Shown one piece after another: positions 33,206 through 43,906 of a stretch of 58,730 nucleotides of DNA. The stretch is from an uncultured SAR86 cluster bacterium (GTDB taxonomy: Bacteria; Pseudomonadota; Gammaproteobacteria; Magnimaribacterales; D2472), in NCBI GenBank assembly GCA_902596165.1, contig CACJSU010000009.1:1-58730 (forward strand), in the 5' to 3' direction. A model generated the notes under the pieces. It did no database searches. It saw nothing but the letters and a program-made list of their open reading frames with translations, and was not told the origin of the DNA. The stretch's first letter is position 1, and every line of letters starts with the position of its first letter. The position numbers were made by a program, and so were the translations under genes.

Positions 33206-34171
33206 ATGGAAACATCAGTAATAGATCTTTTAGTCCCAACTGACATCCAGGTCGATGACTTAGATAACAATACATCTAAAATTACATTAGAGCCATTAGA
33301 GAGAGGGTTTGGACATACTCTAGGAAACGCATTAAGAAGAATTCTATTATCTTCTATGCCCGGTGCTGCAATAACCGATGTTACTATCGAAGGTATCTCT
33401 CATGAATACTCAACAATTGAAGGTGTTAGAGAGGATGTCATTGATATATTGTTAAATCTTAAAGATATGCCTGTCAGCCTTATTGAGGGGACTAGTGCTG
33501 TGATTAAATTAGATGTTTCAGGTCCTTGTGAAGTTTCTTCCGACTCATTCGAGGTGCCTGGCAATGTTGAATTACCAGATGCAGAGCATCATGTTGCTTC
33601 ATTGGTTGACAAGGTTAGTTTGTCCCTTACGGCAACTGTCAAAACTGGAAGGGGTTACGAGCCAGCTGACTCAAGAGGTGAAGAGGAGACTGCTGTTGGG
33701 GCTCTAAAAGTGGACGCATCTTTTAGTCCAGTTCGGCGAGTCGCATATACAGTTGAGAATGCAAGATTTGAAAAAAGAACTGACTTGGATAAGTTAATAG
33801 TCGAATTGGAAACCGATGGTACTTTAGATCCAAAAAAAGCAATTGAGCACGCTGCAACTATTATGCAACAGCAACTGGCTGCATTTGTTGATTTAGACGC
33901 TATAGCAGAACAAGAGGCTAAGAAAGATCAGAATGACTTTGATCCATTCTTAATGAGGTCAATTGAAGAGCTAGAGCTTACAGTTAGATCAACTAACTGC
34001 CTAAAAGCTGAGAGCATCTTTTTAATTGGTGACTTACTTCAAAGAACAGAATTTGATTTATTAAAAACCCCAAATCTAGGTAAAAAATCTTTAAATGAAA
34101 TTAAGGATGTTCTTGCATCTAAAGGCTTTTCTCTTGGTACAACCCTAGAGAACTGGCCGCCAATGGGTTAA
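33206..34171 (+). CDS. rpoA: RNA polymerase subunit alpha
   Basis: A 321-residue subunit. The N-terminal dimerisation domain carries [23 protein letters not shown]; the C-terminal domain carries [14 protein letters not shown] and [20 protein letters not shown], which contact UP elements and activators. Normal spacing between rpsD and rplQ. Confidence 0.98.
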   Translation: METSVIDLLVPTDIQVDDLDNNTSKITLEPLERGFGHTLGNALRRILLSSMPGAAITDVTIEGISHEYSTIEGVREDVIDILLNLKDMPVSLIEGTSAVIKLDVSGPCEVSSDSFEVPGNVELPDAEHHVASLVDKVSLSLTATVKTGRGYEPADSRGEEETAVGALKVDASFSPVRRVAYTVENARFEKRTDLDKLIVELETDGTLDPKKAIEHAATIMQQQLAAFVDLDAIAEQEAKKDQNDFDPFLMRSIEELELTVRSTNCLKAESIFLIGDLLQRTEFDLLKTPNLGKKSLNEIKDVLASKGFSLGTTLENWPPMG

Positions 34172-34176
34172 TTAAG

Positions 34177-34590
34177 ATGAGACATAGAAAATCAGGTAGA
34201 AAATTAAACAGAAACTCTTCTCATCGTAAAGCGTTGATGAAAAATCTTGCGATAGCTTTTATTGAAAGAGAGTTAATAAAAACAACTGTTCCAAAAGCAA
34301 AAGAATTAAGATCTTTTATTGAACCTTTGATAACAATGGCTAAAGATGACTCTGTTGCGAATCGGAGAAGAGCATTTAATAAGCTTAGGCTTGATTCAGC
34401 TGTAAATAAACTTTTTACTGAAATTGCTATCAAATCAAAAGATAGGCCAGGTGGTTATTTAAGAATCATCAAGGCTGGCTTTAGATCAGGTGATAAAGCT
34501 GACATGGCATATGTTGAATGGGTTGATAGAGATTTAGATGATTCCTCTGAAATAGCAGAGCCTGAGCTTAAAGAAGGGTCGGCTGCTTAG
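34177..34590 (+). CDS. rplQ: 50S ribosomal protein L17 with acidic tail
   Basis: A 137-residue protein (E. coli 127). [20 protein letters not shown] and [25 protein letters not shown] are canonical. The tail after WVDRDL is acidic ([14 protein letters not shown]). The TAG stop overlaps the uvrA stop on the other strand, with no terminator between them. Confidence 0.97.
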   Translation: MRHRKSGRKLNRNSSHRKALMKNLAIAFIERELIKTTVPKAKELRSFIEPLITMAKDDSVANRRRAFNKLRLDSAVNKLFTEIAIKSKDRPGGYLRIIKAGFRSGDKADMAYVEWVDRDLDDSSEIAEPELKEGSAA

Positions 34591-37409
34591 TTTTTCAGGG
34601 TTTCTTTTAAGTATTTTCCTGTATAAGATTTTTTTGATTTAACGACTTCGTTTGGAGGCCCTTCGGCTATTACCAACCCTCCATCACTTCCTCCCTCTGG
34701 CCCCATGTCTATTATCCAGTCGCTTGATTTGATCACATCTAGATTGTGTTCAATTACCACTACTGTATTTCCTTGATCAGAAAGTCTTTTCAAAACTCCT
34801 AGTAGTAATTCAATATCGTAGAAGTGAAGCCCAGTAGTTGGCTCATCTAAAATAAACAATGTTTTCCCAGTACTTCTTTTGGAAAGCTCTTTTGCAAGCT
34901 TAATTCTTTGAGCTTCTCCACCAGATAAGGTGGTTGCAGACTGCCCAAGAGTGATATAAGTGAGCCCAACATCTGCCAGAGTCTGAAGTTTATTTTTTAT
35001 TGCTGGTATTGCCTGGAAGAATTCAAGAGCTTCTTCTACAGTCATGCTTAAAACTTCGGCAATATTTTTACCTTTGTATTTAACTTCAAGAGTTTGCTCG
35101 TTATATCTTTTGCCATTACAGATATCACACTTCACATATATATCTGCTAAAAAGTGCATCTCTACTTTTATCATTCCATCGCCTTGACATGACTCACATC
35201 TCCCACCTTTTACGTTGAAGCTAAATCGACCTGGCTTATACCCTCTTGTTCTGGCTTCTTCAGATTGAGAAAATAAGTCTCTGATATGCGAGAAGAGACC
35301 AGTATAGGTAGCAGGATTAGATCTCGGCGTTCGCCCAATAGGGGATTGATCTATTCCAATAACTTTATCCAGATACTCTAAACCTTTAATTTGTTTACAT
35401 TTGATTTCTTTATTGAGATTAGCTTTATTTAGTAAAAAGCTACTCATGGGCATCAAGGTTTGATTAATCAGAGAAGATTTGCCTGAACCAGAAACTCCAG
35501 TAATGCAAGTAAAAACACCTACAGGTATTTTTGCATTTATATGCTGTAAATTATTTTCATATGCCTCAACTATCTCAATAAATTTATCAGGTTTCTTGGC
35601 GCTTTTAGGGAAATCAATTTTTCTTTTTCCTGATAGGTATGCAGCAGTCATTGATTCCTTGCTTTTCAATATATCTGTTAGTTTTCCTTGAGCACAGATC
35701 TCTCCACCATGTTTGCCAGCTCCTGGGCCTATATCAATAATATGATCTGCACACCTAATTGCTTCTTCATCGTGCTCGACAACTATTACGGTATTTCCTA
35801 GGCTTTTAAGATGGTTAAGGGTTTTAATTAGCCTTTCATTATCTCTTTGATGAAGCCCTATTGAGGGCTCATCAAGAACATAAGTTACACCCACGAGACC
35901 TGAGCCAATTTGACTAGCCAACCTAATTCTTTGGGCTTCTCCCCCTGAGAGGGTTCCTGCACCTCTATCTAGGGTTAGATAATTGAGCCCAACATCTTCA
36001 AGAAATGTAAGGCGTTCTTTGATTTCTTTTAAAATCTTTTCAGCAATCGTTGCTTTGGCGCCATCAAGTTCGATATTTTTAAAAAAAGATAATGCCTCTG
36101 ATATTTTTTGATTTGTAATATTTTGAATAGGGGTCTCATTTATAAAAATATTTCTTGATTCTTTTTTGAGCCTTGACCCTCCGCAAGCATTACAGTGACT
36201 ATCTGAGAGCATCTTAGCTAACTCATTTCTAATAAACTCTGAGTCCGTTTCTTTAAATCTTCTTTCAGTATTTGGAATAATGCCTTCAAATCTATGTTGT
36301 CGAACTATTTTGCTGCCACTTCTAAAGCTTTTTGAGAAGTTGATCTTATCCTTTGACCCCCATAAAAGAATATTTTGGATTTCTTCAGAATAAGATTTCC
36401 ATGGCGTGTCTAAATCAAAATTGTAGTGCTTGGCCAAACATTTTAATTGATGAAAATAGAATCTATTTCTTCTATTCCACCCTTTGATGACCCCCTCATT
36501 AATCGTTGCAGAATCATCTGAGATTAATTTCTTTTGATCAAAGTACTGAATGACTCCAAGGCCATCACATTTTTCACAAGCTCCAAAAGGATTATTAAAA
36601 GAAAACATTCTTGGTTCTAATTCAGTTACAGAATAACCACACTGAGAGCATGAAAAATTAGAAGAAAAAAGCAATTCTTCTGATTCTTCGTCAAGAACCT
36701 CTATTTGAACAAGACCTTCGGATAGGCCAAGAGCAGTATCAATTGATTCAGATAATCTTGATCGGTTGTCATCATCTTTTTGTAATTTCAGTCTATCAAC
36801 AATGGCTGAAATATCATGTTTTTGATTCTTATTTAATGCTGGAAACTCATCTAATGGATAAACAACATTATTAATTTTTACTCTAACAAAACCTTCAGCC
36901 TTTAAATCTTCATAAATGCCCAGGTGTTCTCCTTTTTTGCCTCTTACCACCGGTGCCATGACCATAATTTTTTTATCATAGCCAAGTTCATATACTTCAT
37001 CACAAATCTCGCTTACAGTCTTAGCAGATAGTTCCTCATCATGGTCTGGACAAATTGGAATTCCAATTCGTGCATACAATAATCTTAGATAATCATATAT
37101 CTCGGTAACAGTTCCCACGGTTGATCTTGGATTATGTGACGTAGATTTTTGTTCAATGGATATTGCAGGGGAGAGCCCATCAATCTGATCAACATCTGGC
37201 TTTTCCATCATAGATAAAAATTGTCTTGCATATGCTGAAAGAGACTCTACATAACGTCTTTGGCCTTCCGCATAAATAGTATCAAATGCTAGAGATGATT
37301 TTCCGGATCCTGATAATCCAGTGATCACAATTAATTCCCCTCTAGGAATCTCTAAAGAAATATTTTTTAAGTTATGGGTTCGGGCACCTTTTATAGAAAT
37401 TTTTTCCAT
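34587..37409 (-). CDS. uvrA: Excinuclease ABC subunit A
   Basis: A 940-residue damage sensor of nucleotide excision repair. The first Walker [10 protein letters not shown] is at 31-39. A CxxC zinc pair (CSQCGYSV, with a partner CEKCDGLG) follows. The first ABC signature is [16 protein letters not shown]. The second half has GVSGSGKSS, the zinc finger [20 protein letters not shown], and [15 protein letters not shown]. The length equals E. coli UvrA. It is divergent from ssb, a conserved gammaproteobacterial pair. I see no clear LexA box in the 67-base spacer. Confidence 0.99.
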   Translation of the reverse strand: MEKISIKGARTHNLKNISLEIPRGELIVITGLSGSGKSSLAFDTIYAEGQRRYVESLSAYARQFLSMMEKPDVDQIDGLSPAISIEQKSTSHNPRSTVGTVTEIYDYLRLLYARIGIPICPDHDEELSAKTVSEICDEVYELGYDKKIMVMAPVVRGKKGEHLGIYEDLKAEGFVRVKINNVVYPLDEFPALNKNQKHDISAIVDRLKLQKDDDNRSRLSESIDTALGLSEGLVQIEVLDEESEELLFSSNFSCSQCGYSVTELEPRMFSFNNPFGACEKCDGLGVIQYFDQKKLISDDSATINEGVIKGWNRRNRFYFHQLKCLAKHYNFDLDTPWKSYSEEIQNILLWGSKDKINFSKSFRSGSKIVRQHRFEGIIPNTERRFKETDSEFIRNELAKMLSDSHCNACGGSRLKKESRNIFINETPIQNITNQKISEALSFFKNIELDGAKATIAEKILKEIKERLTFLEDVGLNYLTLDRGAGTLSGGEAQRIRLASQIGSGLVGVTYVLDEPSIGLHQRDNERLIKTLNHLKSLGNTVIVVEHDEEAIRCADHIIDIGPGAGKHGGEICAQGKLTDILKSKESMTAAYLSGKRKIDFPKSAKKPDKFIEIVEAYENNLQHINAKIPVGVFTCITGVSGSGKSSLINQTLMPMSSFLLNKANLNKEIKCKQIKGLEYLDKVIGIDQSPIGRTPRSNPATYTGLFSHIRDLFSQSEEARTRGYKPGRFSFNVKGGRCESCQGDGMIKVEMHFLADIYVKCDICNGKRYNEQTLEVKYKGKNIAEVLSMTVEEALEFFQAIPAIKNKLQTLADVGLTYITLGQSATTLSGGEAQRIKLAKELSKRSTGKTLFILDEPTTGLHFYDIELLLGVLKRLSDQGNTVVVIEHNLDVIKSSDWIIDMGPEGGSDGGLVIAEGPPNEVVKSKKSYTGKYLKETLKN

Positions 37410-37476
37410 TTATTTGCAGAATTTTTATCCAGCTGATTTGTTTCGAGTTAAACTTAAGTAATTATAAGAGGTAATT

Positions 37477-37914
37477 ATGGCTAGAGGAGTAAATAAAGTA
37501 ATTTTGGTGGGTAATTTGGGGCAAAAACCTGAAATGCGCTACACCCAAACAAACACAGCGGTTGCAACACTTTCGATTGCAACCTCAGAATCATGGAAAG
37601 ATAAAGATTCTGGAGAGCAAAGAGAAAAAACAGAATGGCATAGAGTTGTCTTTTTTGGGAAGCTTGCTGAAATTGCTGAACAATATCTTGATAAAGGTTC
37701 TCAACTTTATGTTGAAGGCAAATTGCAAACTCGAAAGTGGCAAGATAAAGATGGTAATGACAGATACACAACAGAAATACTTGGCAATGAGATGAATATG
37801 CTTGGTGGCAGGCAAGCTTCAGGCGACGGAGGGGCTTATGATCAATCACAACCGGCTTCTCAATCAGCTCCATCTCAAGAATCTCAAATCTCAGAGGAAG
37901 ATATACCTTTCTAG
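37477..37914 (+). CDS. ssb: Single-stranded DNA-binding protein
   Basis: A 145-residue protein. The OB fold ([39 protein letters not shown]) is followed by a short Gln/Ser-rich linker and the acidic tip SEEDIPF, which binds repair and replication partners. It is shorter than E. coli SSB (178) through a reduced linker. Confidence 0.98.
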   Translation: MARGVNKVILVGNLGQKPEMRYTQTNTAVATLSIATSESWKDKDSGEQREKTEWHRVVFFGKLAEIAEQYLDKGSQLYVEGKLQTRKWQDKDGNDRYTTEILGNEMNMLGGRQASGDGGAYDQSQPASQSAPSQESQISEEDIPF

Positions 37915-37920
37915 AGTTCA

Positions 37921-38781
37921 GTGGATTTCAAAACAATCACATTAGAGCGGCATGAAAATCTTGCTGTTCTTTTATTGAACAGGCCTGAAAAATTAAACGC
38001 TTTTACATTCCTCATGATGGAGGAGCTAATAAGTGCATTGGATGTCATAGAAGCAGACGATAATTTACAAGCAGTAATTATTTCGGGGGCAGGTCGGGCA
38101 TTTTGTGCTGGCGCTGATCTAAGCAGTGGCAAAGATACATTCAATCCATCCTTTGATAATTTTGCAGTTAAAGAGGATGACTTTAGAAGAGATTCAGGCG
38201 GCATTCTTACCTTACGAATGTATAAATTTTTAAAGCCTATTATATTTGCCTGTAACGGTCCTGCAGTAGGCATTGGAGCATCCATGCAACTTCCTGGCGA
38301 TATTAGAATTGCATCTGAAGATGCCAGATTTGGATTTGTATTCAATAACAGAGGGATTGTCCCTGATGCATGTAGCAGTTGGTTTCTTCCAAAAATTGTC
38401 GGTATTTCCACAGCTTTAGATTTAACATTTTCCGGGAGAATTATTGAATCACAGGAGGCTTTGGATATTTCATTAATTTCCAGCATTCACAAACCAGAAA
38501 ATCTCATGGCTGATGCAATTAATATCGCCCAAGAACTTGTAAAGAAATCAGCACCAATTTCTATAGCTATAACCAGACAAATGCTTTGGAGATCATTTGG
38601 CCAAAGTGACCCTTATGATGCTCATGTGATTGAAAGCAAGGCCATTGATTCTAGGGGAGCATCAGACGATGCAAAAGAGGGGGTAAATTCATTTCTTGAA
38701 AAGCGTCCAGCAAAATTTAAAAATCTTATATCCTCAGATATGCCCGACTTTTTTCCGTGGTGGGAAGATATATCTAAATAA
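37921..38781 (+). CDS. Enoyl-CoA hydratase/isomerase (crotonase) family protein
   Basis: A 286-residue crotonase-fold enzyme. The oxyanion-hole motif GAGRAFCAGADLS (57-69) and the acyl-CoA loop GPAVGIGASMQLPGDIRIASEDARFGFVF precede GIVPDACSSWFLPKIVG. The last phrase is typical of a crotonase subgroup seen near fatty-acid genes. It starts with GTG at 37921, six bases after ssb. The substrate is unknown; beta-oxidation or a side-chain pathway are both possible. Confidence 0.88.
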   Translation: MDFKTITLERHENLAVLLLNRPEKLNAFTFLMMEELISALDVIEADDNLQAVIISGAGRAFCAGADLSSGKDTFNPSFDNFAVKEDDFRRDSGGILTLRMYKFLKPIIFACNGPAVGIGASMQLPGDIRIASEDARFGFVFNNRGIVPDACSSWFLPKIVGISTALDLTFSGRIIESQEALDISLISSIHKPENLMADAINIAQELVKKSAPISIAITRQMLWRSFGQSDPYDAHVIESKAIDSRGASDDAKEGVNSFLEKRPAKFKNLISSDMPDFFPWWEDISK

Positions 38782-38784
38782 CGA

Positions 38785-39128
38785 ATGATAATGAATGACT
38801 TAACTTGGAAGGAATTTGAGAGAGTGGATATTCGTATTGGAACTGTTATATCTGCTGAGGATTTTAAAGAAGCAATCAAACCAGCAATTAAAATGACAAT
38901 AGATTTTGGAGAAGAAATAGGTATCAAAAATCTTCTGCTCAAATTACAGATCATTATGATCCTAAGTCATTGATAGGTATTCAGGTTGCTGCAGTAATTA
39001 ATTTTCCTAAAAAGCAGATAGGACCATTCATGTCAGAGTGTCTTGTAACAGGATTCACTCAACCTGATGGAAGTATAATTTTAACCGTTCCCCAAAAAGG
39101 AGCTGCTAATGGATCTCGATTAGCTTAA
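38785..39128 (+). pseudogene. csaA: CsaA-like tRNA-binding protein, interrupted by a one-base frameshift
   Basis: The first frame (ATG 38785 or 38791) reads [16 protein letters not shown] to FGEEIGIK, then leaves the family and stops at 38973. The family sequence resumes in the next frame at 38931 as [16 protein letters not shown] and runs to GPFMSECLVTGF, ending SRLA-stop at 39126-39128. The break is at five A (38926-38930) where six would restore the frame. CsaA is a dimeric OB-fold protein (about 110 aa) that binds tRNA and shows export-chaperone-like activity. It could be a sequencing/assembly slip or a true lesion. The stop lies one base from fabB on the other strand. Confidence 0.85.
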
Positions 39129-39129
39129 T

Positions 39130-40335
39130 TTATTTGCTAAAAATTAAACTTGCGTTAGTTCCACCAAACCCAAATGAATTACTCATCACAGCATTTAATT
39201 TTTGCTCCGTCATTGATTGGCAAATGTTTAGTCCTTCTGCTTCTTCAACCAAGTTATCTATATTAATTGATGGAGCAATAAAATTTTCTTGCATCATTAG
39301 AATAGAATAAATTGCTTCTTGAGCTCCAGTTGCTCCCAAGGAGTGACCTGTCATTGATTTTGTAGACCCTATTACAGGAGCAGTTTTACCAAAGACCGCT
39401 TTGATTGCAGCAAGCTCAGCAAGATCTCCAACAGGAGTGCTTGTACCATGAGCATTAATGTAATCTACATCAGATCCGTAAGCTTCAATTGCCTCACTCA
39501 TGCATCTTATCGCCCCTTCACCAGAGGGAGATACCATGTCATAGCCATCAGAATTTGCGCAATAACCCTCCAGCCTTGCAATGATAGGAGCATTTCTTTT
39601 CATGGCATGTTCTTCTTCTTCAAGGATGAGCATTCCCGAGCCTCCAGCGATAACAAAACCATCTCTATCAACATCAAAAGGTCTAGAGGCTTTCTCAGGA
39701 CTATCATTATATTGTGAGGAGAGGGCACCCATTGCATCAAACATGGATGATGACGTCCAATGCTCTTGTTCAGCACCACCAGCCAAAATAATATCTTGTT
39801 TCCCTAATTGAATAAGTTCTGCTGCATGGCCAATGCAATGAGCGCTAGTTGAGCACGCAGAAGAAATAGAGTAATTTACCCCCTTGAGCTTTAGAGTGGT
39901 ACCTAGAATGGCTGAAACAGTGCTCCCCATTGTTTTTGTGACCGCGTATGGACCGATTCTTTTAGGCCCTCTTTCTCTTGCTATATCTGAAGCTTCTATT
40001 TGAGCTGCGGGGGATGCGCCCCCTGATCCTGCCACTATTCCAATTCTTGAGGTATTCATTTCCTCAAGGTTTAGGGATGCATTGAGCATAGCTTCTTGAG
40101 CAGCAATATATCCAAATCCGGCGGCCTCACTCATAAAACGAAGAATCTTCCTATCAATTAATTTAGATAAATCAATATTTACTGATCCAGAAATATGACT
40201 CCTAAAGCCCATTTCTGCATATGTAAGATTTTTAGATATACCAGATTTTCCTTCCCTAAGATTACTCAACACCTCTTGGAGATTAGACCCAATACAAGAG
40301 ACTATGCCCATACCAGTAACAACTACATTTTTCAT
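39130..40335 (-). CDS. fabB: 3-oxoacyl-ACP synthase I
   Basis: A 401-residue condensing enzyme of fatty-acid elongation, needed for unsaturated chains. The active-site cysteine, C161, is in [13 protein letters not shown]; the two histidines are in [12 protein letters not shown] and [26 protein letters not shown] is the family start. A TAATG junction couples it to fabA upstream; the pair makes unsaturated fatty acids by the FabA/FabB route. Confidence 0.97.
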   Translation of the reverse strand: MKNVVVTGMGIVSCIGSNLQEVLSNLREGKSGISKNLTYAEMGFRSHISGSVNIDLSKLIDRKILRFMSEAAGFGYIAAQEAMLNASLNLEEMNTSRIGIVAGSGGASPAAQIEASDIARERGPKRIGPYAVTKTMGSTVSAILGTTLKLKGVNYSISSACSTSAHCIGHAAELIQLGKQDIILAGGAEQEHWTSSSMFDAMGALSSQYNDSPEKASRPFDVDRDGFVIAGGSGMLILEEEEHAMKRNAPIIARLEGYCANSDGYDMVSPSGEGAIRCMSEAIEAYGSDVDYINAHGTSTPVGDLAELAAIKAVFGKTAPVIGSTKSMTGHSLGATGAQEAIYSILMMQENFIAPSINIDNLVEEAEGLNICQSMTEQKLNAVMSNSFGFGGTNASLIFSK

Positions 40336-40856
40336 TAGAAATCGCTGGTATCCTTAAACAGACCTACTCTAAGCCCATCTGCTGAATAAACATGACGACC
40401 ATCAACAAACATATTGCCGTCAGCAAAACCAACAACCGCACCTCTATTAATTACTCGTTTAATATCAATTTCATATCTAACAATTTTTGCATTAGGAGTA
40501 ACTTGGCCAAAAAATTTTACTTTGTCTGAACCTAGTGCTCTTCCATATCCTGGTAATTCTAGCCAACAAAGATAAAAGCCCAATAATTGCCACATAGCAT
40601 CTAAGCCAAGACATCCAGGCATCACTGGATCAGATTTAAAATGTACTTTAAAAAACCATAAACTTTCTTCAATGTTTAGGTTAGCGATAATTTTTCCTTT
40701 GGAATATTTGCCTGAGCTTTTATCGATTTGATCAATCGAATCGAACATCAGCATTTCGTCTGCTGGCAAGCGACCATTACTTGGTCCAAATAAGTCGCCA
40801 TTCCCACATGCCACTAAATCATCTTTTGTGTAACTTGAGGCAGGTATGAATGTCAT
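40335..40856 (-). CDS. fabA: 3-hydroxydecanoyl-ACP dehydratase/isomerase
   Basis: A 173-residue enzyme that dehydrates and isomerises the C10 intermediate, the branch point to unsaturated fatty acids. Catalytic H72 is in [12 protein letters not shown] and D86 in CLGLDAMWQ. The family core [23 protein letters not shown] and GLFKDTSDF is intact. It overlaps the ispB stop by four bases (ATGA). Confidence 0.97.
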   Translation of the reverse strand: MTFIPASSYTKDDLVACGNGDLFGPSNGRLPADEMLMFDSIDQIDKSSGKYSKGKIIANLNIEESLWFFKVHFKSDPVMPGCLGLDAMWQLLGFYLCWLELPGYGRALGSDKVKFFGQVTPNAKIVRYEIDIKRVINRGAVVGFADGNMFVDGRHVYSADGLRVGLFKDTSDF

Positions 40857-41821
40857 ATTTTCCTTATTTTTGAGAAAGTTATTAAGTCTAGCATTTCATT
40901 GTAGCAGGCATGATGCTTTAAGTTGTTAAGATGTTTCAAGGTTTCTTTTATATATTTATTTAACAAAGCATTTATATCTTTTTGAGTTTTTTCATTTTGT
41001 ATTAATTGATAAATTTTATTTTGATCTTTTTTTAATATTTTTGATTTACCTAATAGGCTCATAAGAAAATTTTTGTCTTTTGCATTAGCGTGCTGCAGAG
41101 CAAAATATAAAGGAAATGTAACTTTGCCCTCCTTAAAATCCTTTAGAGCCGGCTTTCCAGTATTCAGTCTCAATGCCTCATAATCTAGAATATCATCTTG
41201 AATTTGGAATGCTGTTCCTAATGCCTTTCCTAACAACCCGAATGTTTTAACTTCTTCTTTAGATCTGCATGCAAGCATGGCTCCAGTTTTTGCTGATGCC
41301 TCAAACAGCCTTCCAGTTTTTAAATAGCTGACTTTGAGCAGGTCTTTAAGTTCAATAAGTTGTTTATTTTCAAAGAGTTCTAATTGAATAATTTCGCCTC
41401 TAGCTATGTCATTTGTTGCTTTTGCTAATTCATCTAAGATAGAAGGAATACCAAGCTTTACCATTAAAATAAAAGCTTTCGAATAAATAAAATCACCAAT
41501 CAAGACGCTGTATGAATTTGTCCAAACTTGATTCACAGACCTAGTACCACGTCTTAATTCTGATTCATCTACAACATCGTCATGAACCAATGTTGCAGTG
41601 TGCAAAAGTTCAATAATGCTAGCTAAATTGATTCTACTATTTGATTTTATATCTTGCGATTTAGAGGCGAGTAAACATAATAAAGCTCGTGTTTTTTTTC
41701 CTTCCGCATTAAAAATATATTCATAAATTTCTTGAATTATTTTCTCGCTTGCAAGTTCTTTTTTAATAGTTGCTTGAACTCTTCCAAGGTCAGCTGCGGA
41801 GGTTTTTTTGAGTACGTTCAT
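40853..41821 (-). CDS. ispB: Polyprenyl diphosphate synthase (octaprenyl-type)
   Basis: A 322-residue trans-prenyltransferase that makes the side chain of ubiquinone or menaquinone. The first aspartate-rich motif DDVVD is at 81-85, the second (QDDILD) at 208-213. It is divergent from rplU-rpmA, as in E. coli, which supports ispB over the shorter-chain ispA. Product length (C40 or other) cannot be read from sequence alone. It leads a coupled ispB-fabA-fabB operon. Confidence 0.92.
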   Translation of the reverse strand: MNVLKKTSAADLGRVQATIKKELASEKIIQEIYEYIFNAEGKKTRALLCLLASKSQDIKSNSRINLASIIELLHTATLVHDDVVDESELRRGTRSVNQVWTNSYSVLIGDFIYSKAFILMVKLGIPSILDELAKATNDIARGEIIQLELFENKQLIELKDLLKVSYLKTGRLFEASAKTGAMLACRSKEEVKTFGLLGKALGTAFQIQDDILDYEALRLNTGKPALKDFKEGKVTFPLYFALQHANAKDKNFLMSLLGKSKILKKDQNKIYQLIQNEKTQKDINALLNKYIKETLKHLNNLKHHACYNEMLDLITFSKIRKI

Positions 41822-41857
41822 CTTAAATAATCAGAAGCCTAAAATTATACATAAGTA

Positions 41858-41886
41858 TTGATAATTTCTTTCAGAAAGCGTATATT
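41858..41886 (+). promoter_or_regulatory. Promoter of rplU-rpmA-obg
   Basis: TTGATA (41858-41863), 17-base spacer, TATATT (41881-41886), 22 bases before the rplU ATG. A TATAAT box for ispB lies on the other strand at 41844-41849. Confidence 0.7.
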
Positions 41887-41907
41887 TTGCCACCTTTAGA
41901 GAGAACT

Positions 41908-42225
41908 ATGTACGCAGTAATAGAAGCAGGTGGTAAACAACATAAAGTCGAGCTGGGACAAGTCCTAGAAGTTGATCTTATGCAAGAGGAATCAGGAGTG
42001 GAGCATGCTTTTGAAAATGTCATGCTTTATGTCGATGGAGATGATGTGCAGATAGGCCAACCATACATAGAAAATGCCAAAGTTGTCGCTGAGATAGTTG
42101 AAGAAGTGAAAGGTGAAAAAGTTTCTATTCTCAGATTCCGCAGAAGAAAACATAGCATGAGGAAAATCGGTCACAGGCAGAGATATACTCAGATTAAAAT
42201 CAAAGAAATCAACGTAGGTAAATAA
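41908..42225 (+). CDS. rplU: 50S ribosomal protein L21
   Basis: A 105-residue protein. [25 protein letters not shown] is the family N-terminus, so ATG 41908 is used, not the in-frame start at 41887, which would lie within the promoter initiation region. [22 protein letters not shown] is the conserved C-terminal part. Confidence 0.97.
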   Translation: MYAVIEAGGKQHKVELGQVLEVDLMQEESGVEHAFENVMLYVDGDDVQIGQPYIENAKVVAEIVEEVKGEKVSILRFRRRKHSMRKIGHRQRYTQIKIKEINVGK

Positions 42226-42227
42226 AA

Positions 42228-42485
42228 ATGGCACATAAGAAAGCAGGTGGTTCCAGTAAAAACGGTAGAGATTCCAACTCCAAAAGACTTGGTGTTAAGC
42301 GTTTTGGTGGCCAGACTGTCAAACCAGGTGAAATTATAATACGTCAACGCGGTACTAATACTCATCCCGGAGAAAACGTCGGCATGGGTAAAGACCATAC
42401 TTTATTCGCTACTTCAGCTGGCCAAGTTCAGTTTACCTATAAAGGCATCAAGCAAAAAAAGACAGTCAACGTCATTTCTCAGTAA
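42228..42485 (+). CDS. rpmA: 50S ribosomal protein L27
   Basis: An 85-residue protein whose N-terminus reaches the peptidyl-transferase centre. [27 protein letters not shown] is diagnostic, with no N-terminal prosequence of the Firmicute type. Two bases after rplU. Confidence 0.98.
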   Translation: MAHKKAGGSSKNGRDSNSKRLGVKRFGGQTVKPGEIIIRQRGTNTHPGENVGMGKDHTLFATSAGQVQFTYKGIKQKKTVNVISQ

Positions 42486-43768
<1,283 letters not shown>

Positions 43769-43790
43769 ATCTTTAAGTATTAGATGCGCT

Positions 43791-43819
43791 AGTTTAATGA
43801 TCTTAAATTCATCTGTCTA
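43791..43819 (-). promoter_or_regulatory. Candidate rpsT promoter
   Basis: On the minus strand, TAGACA (43819-43814), 17-base spacer, TAAACT (43796-43791), then AGCGC, a GC discriminator as in growth-rate-controlled promoters. Confidence 0.5.
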
Positions 43820-43862
43820 CTTTTATTTCTCCCTTTCTATATGTGCATTTTTGCAACATTGT

Positions 43863-43882
43863 TATAATTGATTGATCAATCA
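43863..43882 (+). promoter_or_regulatory. -10 box with 14-bp palindrome before the S9 peptidase gene
   Basis: A consensus TATAAT (43863-43868) is followed directly by the perfect palindrome TGATTGATCAATCA (43869-43882), at the expected transcription start. No good -35 is seen, so an activator or a repressor site is possible. Confidence 0.45.
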
Positions 43883-43906
43883 TATTATGTCAAGTAAACT
43901 TTACAC

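Noticed and set aside
37410-37476. LexA (SOS) box between uvrA and ssb
   Set aside because: No CTG-N10-CAG-like palindrome is present in the spacer.
38920-38935. Programmed -1 translational frameshift in csaA
   Set aside because: The context is C AAA AAT; tRNA-Lys would have to re-pair on CAA, and no downstream stimulatory structure is evident.
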